From Vibrio tubiashii (lineage in GTDB: Bacteria > Pseudomonadota > Gammaproteobacteria > Enterobacterales > Vibrionaceae), in NCBI GenBank assembly GCA_000775715.1, contig JRWQ01000016.1, positions 1 to 64,000 of the forward strand: DNA of 64,000 nucleotides, given 5' to 3'. A program made the translations under genes and the position numbers. The notes under the pieces are model-generated. The model saw only the letters and a program-made list of their open reading frames with translations, was not told the DNA's origin and did no database searches. Of this stretch, positions 52,359-62,771 are shown piece by piece (positions within the stretch are counted from its first letter, which is position 1; each line of letters starts with the position of its first letter).

Positions 52359-53888
52359 TTAAGAGAGGAAGAACTGATACGACGGGTTGTCGGTTTCATC
52401 CTTGCATTGATAGCCGAGCTCGCGTAGATGAGCAGAGAAGCGCGATAGATCAGATTCATCCAGCTCAAATCCACACAGCACACGGCCATAGTCGGCACCA
52501 TGGTTACGGTAGTTGAACAAACTGATATTCCAGTGAGTGCCAAGTGTACTTAAGAACTTAAGCAGTGCGCCTGGGTACTCTGGGAACTCAAAGCTGTACA
52601 AACGTTCTTTGAGTGGTTTTGATGGTTTTCCGCCAATCATATAACGGACGTGCAGTTTCGCCATTTCATCGTCAGACAGATCAACAACCGGATAACCACC
52701 TTCACGGAGGTCATGAATGATGTGGTCTAACTCTTCCTGGCCTCCTTGCAAGCGTACACCGACAAAAATGTTAGCCAGTGAATCGTCGTTGTAGCGATAG
52801 TTAAACTCTGTCACGGCTCGGCCACCTATCAGGTTGCAGAACTCAAAGAAAGCGCCTTGACGCTCAGGGATGGTGACAGCCAGTAAGCCTTCACGTTTTT
52901 CACCTAGCTCACAACGCTCTGAAACATAGCGCAAGCCGTGGAAGTTAGTATTGGCACCAGAGAGAACCGTACCTAGGTTGCAGTCCTTCAGTTGGTTTTG
53001 TTCGGCATACTTTTTCAGCCCTGCTAGTGCTAGTGCCCCTGAAGGCTCGGCAATCGCACGAGTGTCCTCAAAGATATCTTTCACTGCTGCGCAAATTTCA
53101 TCGCTTGAAACCGAGATATGCCCATCAATGTATTTTTGGCATAAGCGGAAGGTTTCTTCACCGATACGCTTAACCGCAACACCATCAGCGAACATACTGA
53201 CTTGGTCAAGAACCACTGGTTCACCAGCATCTAGCGCGGCTTTTAAACAAGCTGAGTCTTCGGGTTCAACGGCAATTACTTTGATTTCTGGCATTAGCTG
53301 CTTAACCAATACTGCAACCCCAGCAGCAAGACCGCCACCACCAACAGGAACGAAGATATGGTCGAGGTGACCATTCTGCTGCAACATCTCCATACCGATG
53401 GTGCCTTGCCCTGCGATGACCAGTGGGTGATCGAATGGTGGTACGAAAGTATAACCATTCTCGGCGGATAGACGCTCTGCTTCTGCTTTCGCTTCATCAA
53501 AGTTGCTACCGTGCAGTACTACGTTTCCACCGAAGCCACGCACCGCCTCTACTTTGATGTCTGGCGTGGTTTTTGGCATCACGATAGTGGTCTTGATACC
53601 GAGCTTAGTGCCAGAAAGTGCCATGCCTTGAGCATGGTTACCTGCAGAAGCGGCAATGACACCTGCAGATTTTTGCTCATCGGTTAGGCTTGCCACCATG
53701 TTGTAAGCACCACGCAGCTTAAACGAGTGAACCGGCTGGCGGTCTTCACGTTTGATCTGTACGTTATTGCCAATACGCGCGGCGAGACGAGGCATCTCTT
53801 GCAATGGCGTAACCGTTGCCACTTCATAGACTGGAGCTCTTAAGATCTGGCGCAGGTAATCTGCGCCAGTTTGTTTAGTCAGAGTCAT
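52359..53888 (-). CDS. ilvA: Threonine ammonia-lyase, biosynthetic
   Basis: IlvA deaminates threonine to 2-oxobutyrate, the first step to isoleucine, and is inhibited by isoleucine. The 509 residues show the PLP lysine K57 in SFKLRGAYN, the phosphate-binding GGGGLAAG, and two C-terminal ACT-like regulatory domains (about 330-415 and 425-505), as in the biosynthetic, not catabolic, enzyme. Last gene of ilvGMEDA, 3 nt after ilvD. Confidence 0.97.
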   Translation of the reverse strand: MTLTKQTGADYLRQILRAPVYEVATVTPLQEMPRLAARIGNNVQIKREDRQPVHSFKLRGAYNMVASLTDEQKSAGVIAASAGNHAQGMALSGTKLGIKTTIVMPKTTPDIKVEAVRGFGGNVVLHGSNFDEAKAEAERLSAENGYTFVPPFDHPLVIAGQGTIGMEMLQQNGHLDHIFVPVGGGGLAAGVAVLVKQLMPEIKVIAVEPEDSACLKAALDAGEPVVLDQVSMFADGVAVKRIGEETFRLCQKYIDGHISVSSDEICAAVKDIFEDTRAIAEPSGALALAGLKKYAEQNQLKDCNLGTVLSGANTNFHGLRYVSERCELGEKREGLLAVTIPERQGAFFEFCNLIGGRAVTEFNYRYNDDSLANIFVGVRLQGGQEELDHIIHDLREGGYPVVDLSDDEMAKLHVRYMIGGKPSKPLKERLYSFEFPEYPGALLKFLSTLGTHWNISLFNYRNHGADYGRVLCGFELDESDLSRFSAHLRELGYQCKDETDNPSYQFFLS

Positions 53889-53891
53889 AAG

Positions 53892-55733
53892 CTAGCCCTC
53901 TAGCTTAGATTTGTCTCGTACTGCACCTTTGTCAGCACTGGTCGCCATACTTGCGTAAGCTTTTAGTGCAAATGAAACTTCACGTTGACGGTCAACGGGC
54001 TTCCAGCCCAACTCGTCTTGTTTTGCACGGCGCTCAGCAAGTTCTTGTTCAGAAACTTCTAGAGAAATTGAACGGTTTGGAATATCAATCGCGATAATAT
54101 CGCCTTGTTGAACCAGACCAATTGCGCCGCCGTTTGCCGCTTCTGGTGAAGCGTGACCGATTGAGAGGCCAGAAGTACCACCAGAGAAACGTCCATCAGT
54201 TAGTAGCGCACACTCTTTGCCTAGCCCCATCGACTTAAGGTAAGTGGTTGGGTAAAGCATCTCTTGCATGCCCGGACCACCTTTAGGGCCTTCGTAACGG
54301 ATAATAACCACATCACCCGCTTTAACTTGGCCACCTAAGATACCTTCAACCGCATCTTCTTGGCTTTCAAAGACTACAGCAGGGCCAGTGAACTTAAGGA
54401 TGCTTTCATCTACACCCGCGGTCTTAACAATACAGCCATCAAGCGCAATGTTACCCGATAATACGGCTAGACCACCTTCTTGACTAAAGGCGTTGTCTTT
54501 AGCGCGGATACAGCCATCGACACGGTCATCATCAAGACGCTCCCAACGACAATCTTGTGAGAAGGCTTTAGTGGTACGGATACCGGCAGGGCCAGCACGG
54601 AAGAACTTCAGTACCTCTTCGTCTTCAGTTTGAATGATGTCGTACTTCGCGAGCTGCTCTTTCATTGACAGACCAAGTACCGTGCGAGCCTCATTGTGCA
54701 GAAGACCTGCGCGATCCAATTCACCTAGGATAGCCATAACACCACCCGCGCGGTGAACGTCTTCCATGTGATATTTCTGCGTTGATGGCGCAACTTTACA
54801 TAGGTGAGGTACTTGGCGAGATAGGCGGTCGATATCTTCCATATCGAAGTCCACGTCACCTTCTTGTGCTGCTGCGAGTAAATGTAAGATAGTGTTAGTT
54901 GAACCACCCATTGCGATATCGAGTGCCATTGCGTTCTCGAATGCATCAAAAGTCGCAATGTTGCGAGGTAGGGCAGACTCATCATCTTGCTCGTAGTAGC
55001 GACGCGTCAGTTCAACGATGCGCTTACCTGCGTTGATAAATAGTGCTTCGCGGTCTGCGTGCGTTGCTAGCATTGAGCCGTTACCCGGCTGAGACAGACC
55101 GAGCGCTTCGGTTAGGCAGTTCATCGAGTTTGCCGTAAACATACCTGAACATGATCCACATGTTGGACATGCACTGCGTTCAATTTGCTCACTCTGCTCG
55201 TCCGATACTTTCGGGTCTGCGCCTTGGATCATCGCATCAACCAAGTCGAGTTTGATTAGCTGATCAGAAAGCTTGGTTTTACCTGCTTCCATTGGACCAC
55301 CAGAGACAAAAATGACCGGAATGTTGAGGCGCATAGACGCCATTAGCATCCCTGGAGTGATTTTGTCACAGTTGGAGATACATACCATGGCATCGGCACA
55401 GTGGGCGTTAACCATGTACTCTACTGAGTCGGCAATCAGTTCACGTGACGGCAGTGAGTAGAGCATGCCGCCGTGACCCATTGCGATACCATCATCTACA
55501 GCGATGGTGTTGAACTCTTTGGCGATACCGCCTGCTTTTTCGATTTCGCGTGCAACCAATTGGCCCATATCTTTAAGGTGAACGTGGCCTGGTACAAACT
55601 GAGTAAATGAGTTTACTACCGCGATAATCGGCTTACCGAAGTCTTCGTCTTTAACGCCCGTGGCACGCCATAAAGCGCGCGCACCGGCCATATTGCGTCC
55701 GTGTGTTGTGGTTGCTGATCTATATTTAGGCAT
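53892..55733 (-). CDS. ilvD: Dihydroxy-acid dehydratase
   Basis: IlvD converts dihydroxy acids to 2-oxo acids in valine and isoleucine synthesis using a Fe-S cluster. The 613 residues have the cluster cysteines: C122 in [12 protein letters not shown], and C192/C195 in [28 protein letters not shown] is near the C-terminus. Length matches E. coli IlvD (616). Confidence 0.97.
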   Translation of the reverse strand: MPKYRSATTTHGRNMAGARALWRATGVKDEDFGKPIIAVVNSFTQFVPGHVHLKDMGQLVAREIEKAGGIAKEFNTIAVDDGIAMGHGGMLYSLPSRELIADSVEYMVNAHCADAMVCISNCDKITPGMLMASMRLNIPVIFVSGGPMEAGKTKLSDQLIKLDLVDAMIQGADPKVSDEQSEQIERSACPTCGSCSGMFTANSMNCLTEALGLSQPGNGSMLATHADREALFINAGKRIVELTRRYYEQDDESALPRNIATFDAFENAMALDIAMGGSTNTILHLLAAAQEGDVDFDMEDIDRLSRQVPHLCKVAPSTQKYHMEDVHRAGGVMAILGELDRAGLLHNEARTVLGLSMKEQLAKYDIIQTEDEEVLKFFRAGPAGIRTTKAFSQDCRWERLDDDRVDGCIRAKDNAFSQEGGLAVLSGNIALDGCIVKTAGVDESILKFTGPAVVFESQEDAVEGILGGQVKAGDVVIIRYEGPKGGPGMQEMLYPTTYLKSMGLGKECALLTDGRFSGGTSGLSIGHASPEAANGGAIGLVQQGDIIAIDIPNRSISLEVSEQELAERRAKQDELGWKPVDRQREVSFALKAYASMATSADKGAVRDKSKLEG

Positions 55734-55763
55734 TGTGTTACTTCCTATATTTGCCGGTGCTTT

Positions 55764-56711
55764 TTAAGCTTTGTCTGCGTCTTGTGGGTAAACGTAATCG
55801 AGCCAACCCCATTTGTCTTCGGTGGTGCCATTGAATAGGCCGAAGTAAGCTTCTTGGAGCTCTTTGGTTATTGGGCCACGCTTACCGCAACCAACTTCAA
55901 TCTTATCGATAGTAGCAACAGGAACGACCTCTGCTGCAGTACCTGTCATAAAGACTTCGTCGGCTAGGTAGAGCGCTTCACGGGCAATGTTTGCTTCACG
56001 CACTTCATAACCACGATCACGAGCAATAGTCATAATTGAATCACGAGTGATACCCGGAAGGATTGCGCTCGTCGCTGGAGGCGTAGTAATCACGCCATCT
56101 TTGATAACGAAGATGTTTTCACCTGCACCTTCAGAAAGGTAGCCATCAACGCTAAGTGCGATACCTTCATCGTAACCATGGCGACGAGCTTCACCACCAA
56201 CTAGTAGTGAAGATAGGTAGTTACCACCGGCTTTCGCCGCAGTAGGGATAGTGTTTGGCGCTGCGCGATTCCAGCTAGAGATCATTGCATCAACACCTTT
56301 TTCTAGTGCTTCTTCGCCTAGGTAAGAACCCCAAGGGAAGGCTGCGATGATGAGATCCATTTCAGTATCTGCTGGTGGGCACACGCCTAAACCAACATTG
56401 CCAACAAAACCTAGTGGACGAATGTAGGCATTATCAAGTTTGTTCTGACGCAGAGTTTCACGGGTTGCTTCCATGATCTCTTCAACCGTGTATGGGATAG
56501 GGAAGCGATAAATTTTCGCGGAATCTTTTAGACGTTTTGCGTGCTCTAAATGGCGGAAGACAATTGGGCCTTTTGGTGTGTTATAGCAGCGCACGCCTTC
56601 AAATACTGAAGTACCGTAGTGCATTGCGTGAGTTAGCACGTGCACGTTGGCGTCTGCCCAAGGAACCATTTCACCATTAAACCAAATGTAGTCTGCTGTT
56701 TTTGTAGCCAT
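55764..56711 (-). CDS. ilvE: Branched-chain amino acid aminotransferase
   Basis: IlvE performs the last transamination to Val, Leu and Ile. The 315 residues are of PLP fold type IV: YIWFNGEMVPW N-terminus, HAMHYGTSVFEGVR, the PLP lysine K160 in PTAAKAGGNY, and EVFMTGTAAEVVPV. Slightly longer than E. coli IlvE (309). In the ilv operon between ilvM and ilvD. Confidence 0.97.
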   Translation of the reverse strand: MATKTADYIWFNGEMVPWADANVHVLTHAMHYGTSVFEGVRCYNTPKGPIVFRHLEHAKRLKDSAKIYRFPIPYTVEEIMEATRETLRQNKLDNAYIRPLGFVGNVGLGVCPPADTEMDLIIAAFPWGSYLGEEALEKGVDAMISSWNRAAPNTIPTAAKAGGNYLSSLLVGGEARRHGYDEGIALSVDGYLSEGAGENIFVIKDGVITTPPATSAILPGITRDSIMTIARDRGYEVREANIAREALYLADEVFMTGTAAEVVPVATIDKIEVGCGKRGPITKELQEAYFGLFNGTTEDKWGWLDYVYPQDADKA

Positions 56712-56722
56712 TATTGCCTTCC

Positions 56723-57007
56723 TTATGCACTAATTTTTTGCTGTAAATTGTTGTTTGGGAGTTGGTCATTCGCAATTTGCGTGACTTCAACAGTTCTTAC
56801 GTCCCAAAGCTTCTCTATTTGATTGGTCAGAAATGAGATCGGTCGGTCACTATCAACAATGATCTCCACGCTAGCGACTTTGCTTTCGTGGTTCTGGGTA
56901 CCCGCTACCTGTTTAACGGTAAAACCGCGATGACGTACCACGCGAAGAACACGTTCTAACAGTACTGGCTTATCATCAGCCTTAATATCGATTAAGTATC
57001 TTTCCAT
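56723..57007 (-). CDS. ilvM: Acetolactate synthase II small subunit
   Basis: The regulatory ACT-domain subunit of acetolactate synthase II. From ATG 57007 (MERYLIDIKADDKPVLLERVLRVVRHRGF) it is 94 residues. VKQVAGTQ and ASVEIIVDSDRPI follow the family. The start lies 1 nt after the ilvG stop (TAA-C-ATG), so translation is coupled; an upstream in-frame ATG at 57043 lies within ilvG and is less likely. Confidence 0.95.
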   Translation of the reverse strand: MERYLIDIKADDKPVLLERVLRVVRHRGFTVKQVAGTQNHESKVASVEIIVDSDRPISFLTNQIEKLWDVRTVEVTQIANDQLPNNNLQQKISA

Positions 57008-57008
57008 G

Positions 57009-58655
57009 TTAGGTGTTCTCCAGCATTTCATTGTTCGATGCACCTGGCGGTACTAGCGGCCATACATTCTCTTCTTCGTCGATGAGGACGTGAAGTAGAT
57101 AGGACGTCTTACTTTCTAGCATTTCTTTCAGCGCTGGCTCAACCTCTTCTTTCTTAGTGATGGTTTTGCCAGGAATATCAAATGCTTTTGCTAGCATAAC
57201 GAAATCAGGGTTGTCATCGAGGATGGTTTCACTGTGGCGACCATCAAAGAACAGGGATTGCCATTGACGAACCATACCTAAACGTTGGTTATTCAGTAGT
57301 ACCACTTTTACCGGAATCTGGCGACGTTTAAGTGTGCCAAGTTCTTGAATGTTCATCATGAATGAGCCATCACCAGTGATCAGGATAGACTGGTCATCAG
57401 GACGAGCAACCGCAGCCCCCATAGCGGCCGGTAGTCCAAAGCCCATGGTGCCTAAGCCTGCTGATGTGATGAAGTTTTGCGGTTCACGAGGCTGAATGTG
57501 CTGCGCTGCCCACATTTGGTGCTGGCCAACGTCGGTGGAAACGATTGAGCTGTCTGGCATTAGGTCAGATAGCTGCTTCAATAGTCCCGGAGCGTAGATA
57601 AGCTCACCTGGGTGATCGTAGCGCCACTTGAACCCACTACGCAGGCTTTCACTGTGTTTTACCCAAGGTGTAATGTCTTGAGTCAGCTCTAGTTGAGGAA
57701 GAACGGCGGGTATTTCACCACGAACCGGAGCATTAGCTTGGCGCAGCTTGTGGATTTCAGCAGCATCGATGTCGATGTGAATCACTTTGGCATTTGGAGC
57801 AAAAGTATCAAGCTTGCCAGTCACGCGGTCATCGAAACGTGCGCCAACGGCAATCAGCAGGTCACACTCTTGAACAACTAGGTTAGCTGCTTTGGTGCCG
57901 TGCATACCTAACATGCCCAAATAGTGTGGGTCATGACGTTCGATGGTGCCTAAACCTTTTAGCGTGCTCACTGAAGGCATAGGGTTTAAGCGTAGGAATT
58001 CACGTACTGAGTCAGTGGCATGACCAAGCTGTACACCACCGCCAACATAAAGCACTGGGCGCGAGCTTTGTGATAGTAGCTGTTGTGCTTTAGACACAGC
58101 TTCTTGGCTTGCTAGAGGCATTGCTGGTGGTGAAAAAGGAGGAAGAAGGTGAACAGGCGCTTGGCCTAATTGAACATCTTTTGCAATGTCGACAATAACA
58201 GGGCCAGGGCGGCCTGTTTTTGCTACTTCAAATGCTTCTGCAAGTGTAGGTGCAAGCTCGTTGATGTCGGTCACTAGGTAGCTGTGTTTCGTACATGATA
58301 GTGACATGCCGATGACATCCATCTCCTGGAAGGCATCAGTACCGATATGAGAACTGGCAACCTGTCCCGTGATGGCGACGAGTGGGATAGAGTCCATAAA
58401 GGCATCTGCTAAGCCCGTCACTAGGTTGGTTGCGCCTGGCCCAGATGTTGCCATACACACAGCCACATTTTGAGTCGAGCGAGCCATCCCAATCGCTGCC
58501 ATTGCCGCACCTTGTTCGTGTCGACATAGGATGTGTTCGACGCCGCCATCATAGAGGGCATCGTAGATTGGCATGATGGCACCGCCCGGGTAACCAAATA
58601 CAGTTTTAATTCCTTGCTGCTTTAAGGCGGCAACGACTAACTCGGCACCTGTCAT
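57009..58655 (-). CDS. ilvG: Acetolactate synthase II large subunit
   Basis: The catalytic ThDP/FAD subunit that makes acetolactate and acetohydroxybutyrate. The 548 residues are intact, without the frameshift known from E. coli K-12. Motifs: [15 protein letters not shown], the catalytic glutamate region [10 protein letters not shown], and the ThDP-binding [15 protein letters not shown]. First structural gene after the ilvL attenuator. AAAGGGGGCTCACA precedes the ATG. Confidence 0.97.
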   Translation of the reverse strand: MTGAELVVAALKQQGIKTVFGYPGGAIMPIYDALYDGGVEHILCRHEQGAAMAAIGMARSTQNVAVCMATSGPGATNLVTGLADAFMDSIPLVAITGQVASSHIGTDAFQEMDVIGMSLSCTKHSYLVTDINELAPTLAEAFEVAKTGRPGPVIVDIAKDVQLGQAPVHLLPPFSPPAMPLASQEAVSKAQQLLSQSSRPVLYVGGGVQLGHATDSVREFLRLNPMPSVSTLKGLGTIERHDPHYLGMLGMHGTKAANLVVQECDLLIAVGARFDDRVTGKLDTFAPNAKVIHIDIDAAEIHKLRQANAPVRGEIPAVLPQLELTQDITPWVKHSESLRSGFKWRYDHPGELIYAPGLLKQLSDLMPDSSIVSTDVGQHQMWAAQHIQPREPQNFITSAGLGTMGFGLPAAMGAAVARPDDQSILITGDGSFMMNIQELGTLKRRQIPVKVVLLNNQRLGMVRQWQSLFFDGRHSETILDDNPDFVMLAKAFDIPGKTITKKEEVEPALKEMLESKTSYLLHVLIDEEENVWPLVPPGASNNEMLENT

Positions 58656-58800
58656 TGTGAGCCCCCTTTAAGCATTTTTTGATATTGCGTTGTGTTGCAC
58701 GTCATGTGCGCTCCCGTTCTTCCTATAGCTCTTGTTTTCCAAGCTTTATAAAAATGTCTGCCAAATTTTTAGCGTGCTAGGATCAACAGACCCTAATTGT

Positions 58801-58837
58801 AAAAAACCCCCGGACTTTTCAGTGCGGGGGTTTTTTT
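58801..58837 (-). terminator. ilv attenuator (intrinsic terminator)
   Basis: CCCCCG (58807-58812) pairs with CGGGGG (58825-58830), extended by ACT/AGT inside and by A/T runs outside. On the minus strand it ends in a T run. It lies 11 nt after the leader-peptide stop and about 145 nt before ilvG. Ribosome stalling on leader codons should prevent it forming. Confidence 0.9.
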
Positions 58838-58847
58838 GAATCTGTGG

Positions 58848-58937
58848 TTATTTTTCGCCCACTCTACCCCGCGCGGTGTCAATAATGACCACGATAATCA
58901 GGACAATCAGTGCGTTAATGCGGGCGTTAAAGTTCAT
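58848..58937 (-). CDS. ilvL: ilv operon leader peptide IlvL
   Basis: A 29-residue peptide translated from ATG 58937 with a core ALIVLIIVVII: one third of the residues are Ile, Val or Leu in a row. This is the regulatory run expected for attenuation by the three branched-chain aminoacyl-tRNAs. The attenuator follows at once and ilvGMEDA lies downstream. Confidence 0.9.
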   Translation of the reverse strand: MNFNARINALIVLIIVVIIDTARGRVGEK

Positions 58938-59144
58938 TGTTATTTCTTTAGTTATCTGTGCTTATTTGGGCACGAAAATGTTTGCGTCTCTAGTGGTAAC
59001 ATACATTTCCGCTAAATGACAAGCAAAAACTCATTCTTTTTTCACATTCTTTCATCAACTCTTCAAGCTATATAACAACCTTGATAACTAAAACGATGAA
59101 CTATCAAGGGAATAAATAATGAGTCAGAAAAGGATGATTTTTAA

Positions 59145-60668
59145 ATGGGCTTAGCGATCATTCACAGCCGAGCTTGTGTTGGGGTTGAAGCGCCGTCAGT
59201 CACGGTCGAAGTGCATATCAGCAATGGAATGCCCGGTTTTTGTTTGGTCGGATTGCCAGAGACCACAGTAAAAGAGTCGCGCGACAGGGTGCGCAGTGCG
59301 ATTATTAACTCGCGTTTTGAGTTCCCGGCCAAACGAATAACCGTCAACCTTGCTCCTGCTGATTTACCCAAAGAGGGCGGACGATTCGATCTGCCAATTG
59401 CGTTAGGGATATTAGCCGCTTCTGAGCAGATCCCTGTTAATGAGTTGAGCCATCAAGAGTTTATTGGTGAGCTTGCCCTCTCGGGGCAACTGAGAAGTGT
59501 CAAAGGGGTTCTTCCTGCTGCGTTAGCGGCTAATCAGGTCAAGCGCAGTTTAGTGGTGCCACATAGTAATGGTGATCAGGCTGCGTTAGTCGGTGCTGAT
59601 AGACACAAGTCGGCGCAAAGCCTGATTGAAGTGTGTGCTGACTTATGTGGCCAACATAAGCTCTCTTTGCATCAAACTGAGCTGGCCAATATTAAGCCTA
59701 GCAATCAACGTGACCTACAAGACATCATAGGTCAGCAACAAGGAAAGCGTGCTTTAGAGATCGCAGCCGCTGGAAATCATAATCTGCTATTCCTTGGCCC
59801 TCCCGGAACAGGCAAGACCATGCTCGCTTCACGTTTGTGTGATTTGCTGCCTGAGATGTCTGACAATGAGGCGCTAGAGTCAGCATCGGTGGCCTCTCTG
59901 ACTCAGCAAGAGATCAATGCTCATAACTGGAAACAGCGCCCATTTAGAGCGCCGCACCATTCAAGCTCTATGGCTGCGTTAGTGGGAGGTGGCACCATCC
60001 CCAGGCCTGGAGAGATCTCTCTAGCACACAACGGATTACTATTCTTGGACGAAATGCCCGAGTTTGAGCGAAAAGTCCTCGACTCGCTACGAGAACCACT
60101 AGAATCCGGAGAGATTATTATCTCGCGCGCTCAAGGGAAAACTCGTTTCCCAGCTCGGTTTCAACTGGTAGGTGCGCTAAACCCAAGCCCAACTGGTTAC
60201 TACGAAGGAAACCAATCACGGGCTAATCCACAAACCATATTACGCTATTTAAGTCGATTGTCTGGACCATTGTTAGACAGGTTCGATATGTCGCTTGAGA
60301 TTCCCGCTCTACCTAAAGGCACACTCGCGGAAGGTGGCGATAGAGGCGAATCGACCCAAGTGGTGCGTGAACGAGTGGTAGTTGCGAGAGAGAAGATGCT
60401 TGTGCGTTCAAGCAAGGTCAATGCCCTGTTAGGCAGCCGGGAGATCGAACGTTTTTGCCCATTACATAAGCAAGACGCACAGTTTTTAGAGACTGCACTG
60501 CACCGACTAGGGCTGTCGATTCGTGCTTATCACCGGATTATCAAAGTCGCGCGCACCATTGCTGACCTCGAGGATTCGAGTAGCATCGAGCGTAGTCACT
60601 TAGCTGAAGCGTTAGGTTATCGTGCTATGGACCGTCTTCTGCGTCAGTTGACGGCCCAAGCTGTGTGA
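59145..60668 (+). CDS. comM: Branch-migration AAA+ helicase ComM
   Basis: ComM is a YifB/Mg-chelatase-like AAA+ protein that promotes branch migration during natural transformation, an important trait in Vibrio. The 507 residues have the N-terminal Lon-like domain (1-170; VEVHISNGMPGFCLVGLPETTVKESRDRVRSA), Walker A GPPGTGKT (218-225), Walker B GLLFLDEMPEF and the sensor region RFQLVGALNPSPTGY. It is divergent from the ilv operon, separated by about 200 bp. Confidence 0.95.
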   Translation: MGLAIIHSRACVGVEAPSVTVEVHISNGMPGFCLVGLPETTVKESRDRVRSAIINSRFEFPAKRITVNLAPADLPKEGGRFDLPIALGILAASEQIPVNELSHQEFIGELALSGQLRSVKGVLPAALAANQVKRSLVVPHSNGDQAALVGADRHKSAQSLIEVCADLCGQHKLSLHQTELANIKPSNQRDLQDIIGQQQGKRALEIAAAGNHNLLFLGPPGTGKTMLASRLCDLLPEMSDNEALESASVASLTQQEINAHNWKQRPFRAPHHSSSMAALVGGGTIPRPGEISLAHNGLLFLDEMPEFERKVLDSLREPLESGEIIISRAQGKTRFPARFQLVGALNPSPTGYYEGNQSRANPQTILRYLSRLSGPLLDRFDMSLEIPALPKGTLAEGGDRGESTQVVRERVVVAREKMLVRSSKVNALLGSREIERFCPLHKQDAQFLETALHRLGLSIRAYHRIIKVARTIADLEDSSSIERSHLAEALGYRAMDRLLRQLTAQAV

Positions 60669-60686
60669 TAATGCTAGTGAGTGAGT

Positions 60687-61670
60687 TTAGAACTGACAGT
60701 TAACACCGACCGAGAAGAGCATGCTCTTTTCATCGTAGAAATCGATGTTGGAGTCAGTTTGACCATAGCCAGCGAACGAGATAAGTGACCAGTTATCCCA
60801 GCCCATTAACCCTTTGTACTCGTATGCTGCAAATAGGCTCAACTCATCATCGTCTCGAACAACATTGTAGATTGGGTGTGAAGCGTCGTAGTTTCGACCT
60901 GTGTAACCAGCGGTCAATACAAGTTGATGGCGGTCAAAGTTTGTGAAAACTGACAGTTCTCCTTTCCAAGACGTATTGGAGAGCGCATCCCCATCGGCAT
61001 CGGTTTTTATGTAGGTAACCGAAGGCGATAAGAAGGTTCCACGGCTAATAGGGAAGCGGAAACTACCTTTGGTATAAATGGATGTTGCGTCGCGTCTAAG
61101 TAAATCTTGTTCGCTGGTTGAATACGCTTGGTGACCGGATTTTTCGCTGTCTATCTCTTTCACTGCATAGGCGGTATCTAAGCTAAAGCCCGAGTTACCA
61201 ATATTGCCAAATTTAAGGCGGTAGGCGTTGCCCTCTTCATCGGTGACACCGCGAGCACTCCCCTCTTTAAATGGATCATCCCAAGTCTCTCCTGACATTA
61301 TGGTCGGTAGGAAAGAGGCATCGATAACGGTGCCATTGGCTAGTTGCTGCTTAAACCCTAGCTCTAATGCCAGCGTACCAATTGCAATATCTTCGCGAGA
61401 GGTACCCATATAGATTTGCTTATCTAGACCCTGACCAAACGTGTAAGCGACATTACCTAAAAGGACAGGTATAAATTTGCTGTCGCTTTCGCCTTTTTGG
61501 GTATTGTCGGTAATTGTCGCGCTGTTGTCGGTATTAAAGTTAGATTCAGAAGCGGTAAAACCAGCACTGAGAGAGAGTTCTCCGCTAATGCCTGCTGAGC
61601 TAGAAATTTTCGCCATCGCGGGCGTGCTACTCAGTATTGCGAGAGCAATAAGAGTGGATCTTTTTATCAT
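60687..61670 (-). CDS. DUF2860 family outer-membrane barrel-like protein
   Basis: A 327-residue exported protein with a Sec signal peptide (about 1-20, ending AMA). The mature part has alternating beta-strand patterns and ends in phenylalanine (GVNCQF), which suggests an outer-membrane beta-barrel. It fits the DUF2860 family of Vibrio and relatives; the function is unknown. Monocistronic, converging on comM with an 18-nt gap. Confidence 0.75.
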   Translation of the reverse strand: MIKRSTLIALAILSSTPAMAKISSSAGISGELSLSAGFTASESNFNTDNSATITDNTQKGESDSKFIPVLLGNVAYTFGQGLDKQIYMGTSREDIAIGTLALELGFKQQLANGTVIDASFLPTIMSGETWDDPFKEGSARGVTDEEGNAYRLKFGNIGNSGFSLDTAYAVKEIDSEKSGHQAYSTSEQDLLRRDATSIYTKGSFRFPISRGTFLSPSVTYIKTDADGDALSNTSWKGELSVFTNFDRHQLVLTAGYTGRNYDASHPIYNVVRDDDELSLFAAYEYKGLMGWDNWSLISFAGYGQTDSNIDFYDEKSMLFSVGVNCQF

Positions 61671-61850
61671 TATGGATTCTCCATAGTGTAAACCTAGTCA
61701 CTGATTCGATCTGGTTGAAGAGCAATAGAACTACTCTGACCATAGTTAGAGTAGTTTCAAACTTTCCAATGACTTGTATAATCACACGCTGCTCTATTAT
61801 TCATCAATGAAAGTTTGTTAATTTTTTAATACATCACAATTATTTATCTT

Positions 61851-62732
61851 ATGTTGGCTCACTTACTCCTTGTTCTAAATGCTAGTTTGGTTATCTTCAA
61901 CTCTGCGCTTTGCTCAATTGCGATCTGTGTGGTAGCCATTGTTAAGTTGGTTTTGCCAACAGCTGTACTTAAAGCGTACGCCACCCAGTTAGCGAACAAA
62001 ATCATGTGGTTGTGGGCGACAATTAATGCTGTCATTCTCAATGTCTCTAACCGCGTGGAATGGGATGTTCAAGGTGGTGAAGAGCTTAAAAAAGATGGCT
62101 GGTACTTAATGATCAGCAATCACCTTAGTTGGACTGATATTGTTGTACTGTGCTGTGTGTTCAAAGATCGCATCCCTATGCCTAAGTTTTTTCTTAAGCA
62201 GCAACTGCTATATGTTCCATTTATTGGTATGGCTTGTTGGGCATTGGATATGCCCTTTATGCGTCGATACTCACGCGAATACTTGATTCGCCACCCAGAA
62301 AAGCGTGGACAAGATTTAGCAACGACACGTCGTTCTTGTGCCAAATTCAAACACACGCCGACAACAGTTGTGAACTACGTCGAAGGGACGCGTTTTACTT
62401 CAGAAAAACAGCGTAAGAGCAAAGCGGGTTATCAATATCTTTTGCAACCTAAAACTGGTGGTATTGCCTACACACTAGCGGCGATGGGGGACCAATTTGA
62501 AAACATCATTGATGTTACTTTGGCTTACCCTGAAAACACGAACAAGCCGTTTAAAGATATATTGATGGGCAGGATGACCAAGATAGTGGTTCGCACACAA
62601 GTGTTACCTGTCGATGAGCAAGTACGAGGGGATTACTTTAACGATAAGCCATATAAACGTCAGTTTCAGCAGTGGCTAGGGGATGTTTGGCAACAAAAGG
62701 ACAAGGCTTTAGAGAAGATATACAAACAGTAA
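61851..62732 (+). CDS. yihG: YihG-like 1-acylglycerol-3-phosphate acyltransferase
   Basis: A 293-residue membrane acyltransferase. N-terminal membrane segments precede the PlsC motif NHLSWTD (H91 and D96 of HX4D); VNYVEGTRF is the substrate glutamate motif. It matches E. coli YihG in long blocks (PMPKFFLKQQL, VPFIGMACWALDMPFMRRYSREYLIRHPEKRGQD). YihG is a lysophosphatidate acyltransferase that alters the fatty acid mix of phospholipids. E. coli yihG also neighbours srkA-dsbA. Confidence 0.9.
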   Translation: MLAHLLLVLNASLVIFNSALCSIAICVVAIVKLVLPTAVLKAYATQLANKIMWLWATINAVILNVSNRVEWDVQGGEELKKDGWYLMISNHLSWTDIVVLCCVFKDRIPMPKFFLKQQLLYVPFIGMACWALDMPFMRRYSREYLIRHPEKRGQDLATTRRSCAKFKHTPTTVVNYVEGTRFTSEKQRKSKAGYQYLLQPKTGGIAYTLAAMGDQFENIIDVTLAYPENTNKPFKDILMGRMTKIVVRTQVLPVDEQVRGDYFNDKPYKRQFQQWLGDVWQQKDKALEKIYKQ

Positions 62733-62733
62733 A

Positions 62734-62761
62734 GGGAGCCCAATTTGCGCGCTGAGCTCCC
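62734..62761 (-). terminator. Possible terminator after dsbA
   Basis: GGGAGC / GCTCCC forms a 6-bp stem with a 16-nt loop between the convergent yihG and dsbA genes. There is no strong T run on either strand, so function is uncertain. Confidence 0.4.
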
Positions 62762-62771
62762 GTTTGAATCG

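Noticed and set aside
57009..58655. Frameshift in ilvG as in E. coli K-12
   Set aside because: The reading frame is continuous for 548 codons with all motifs.
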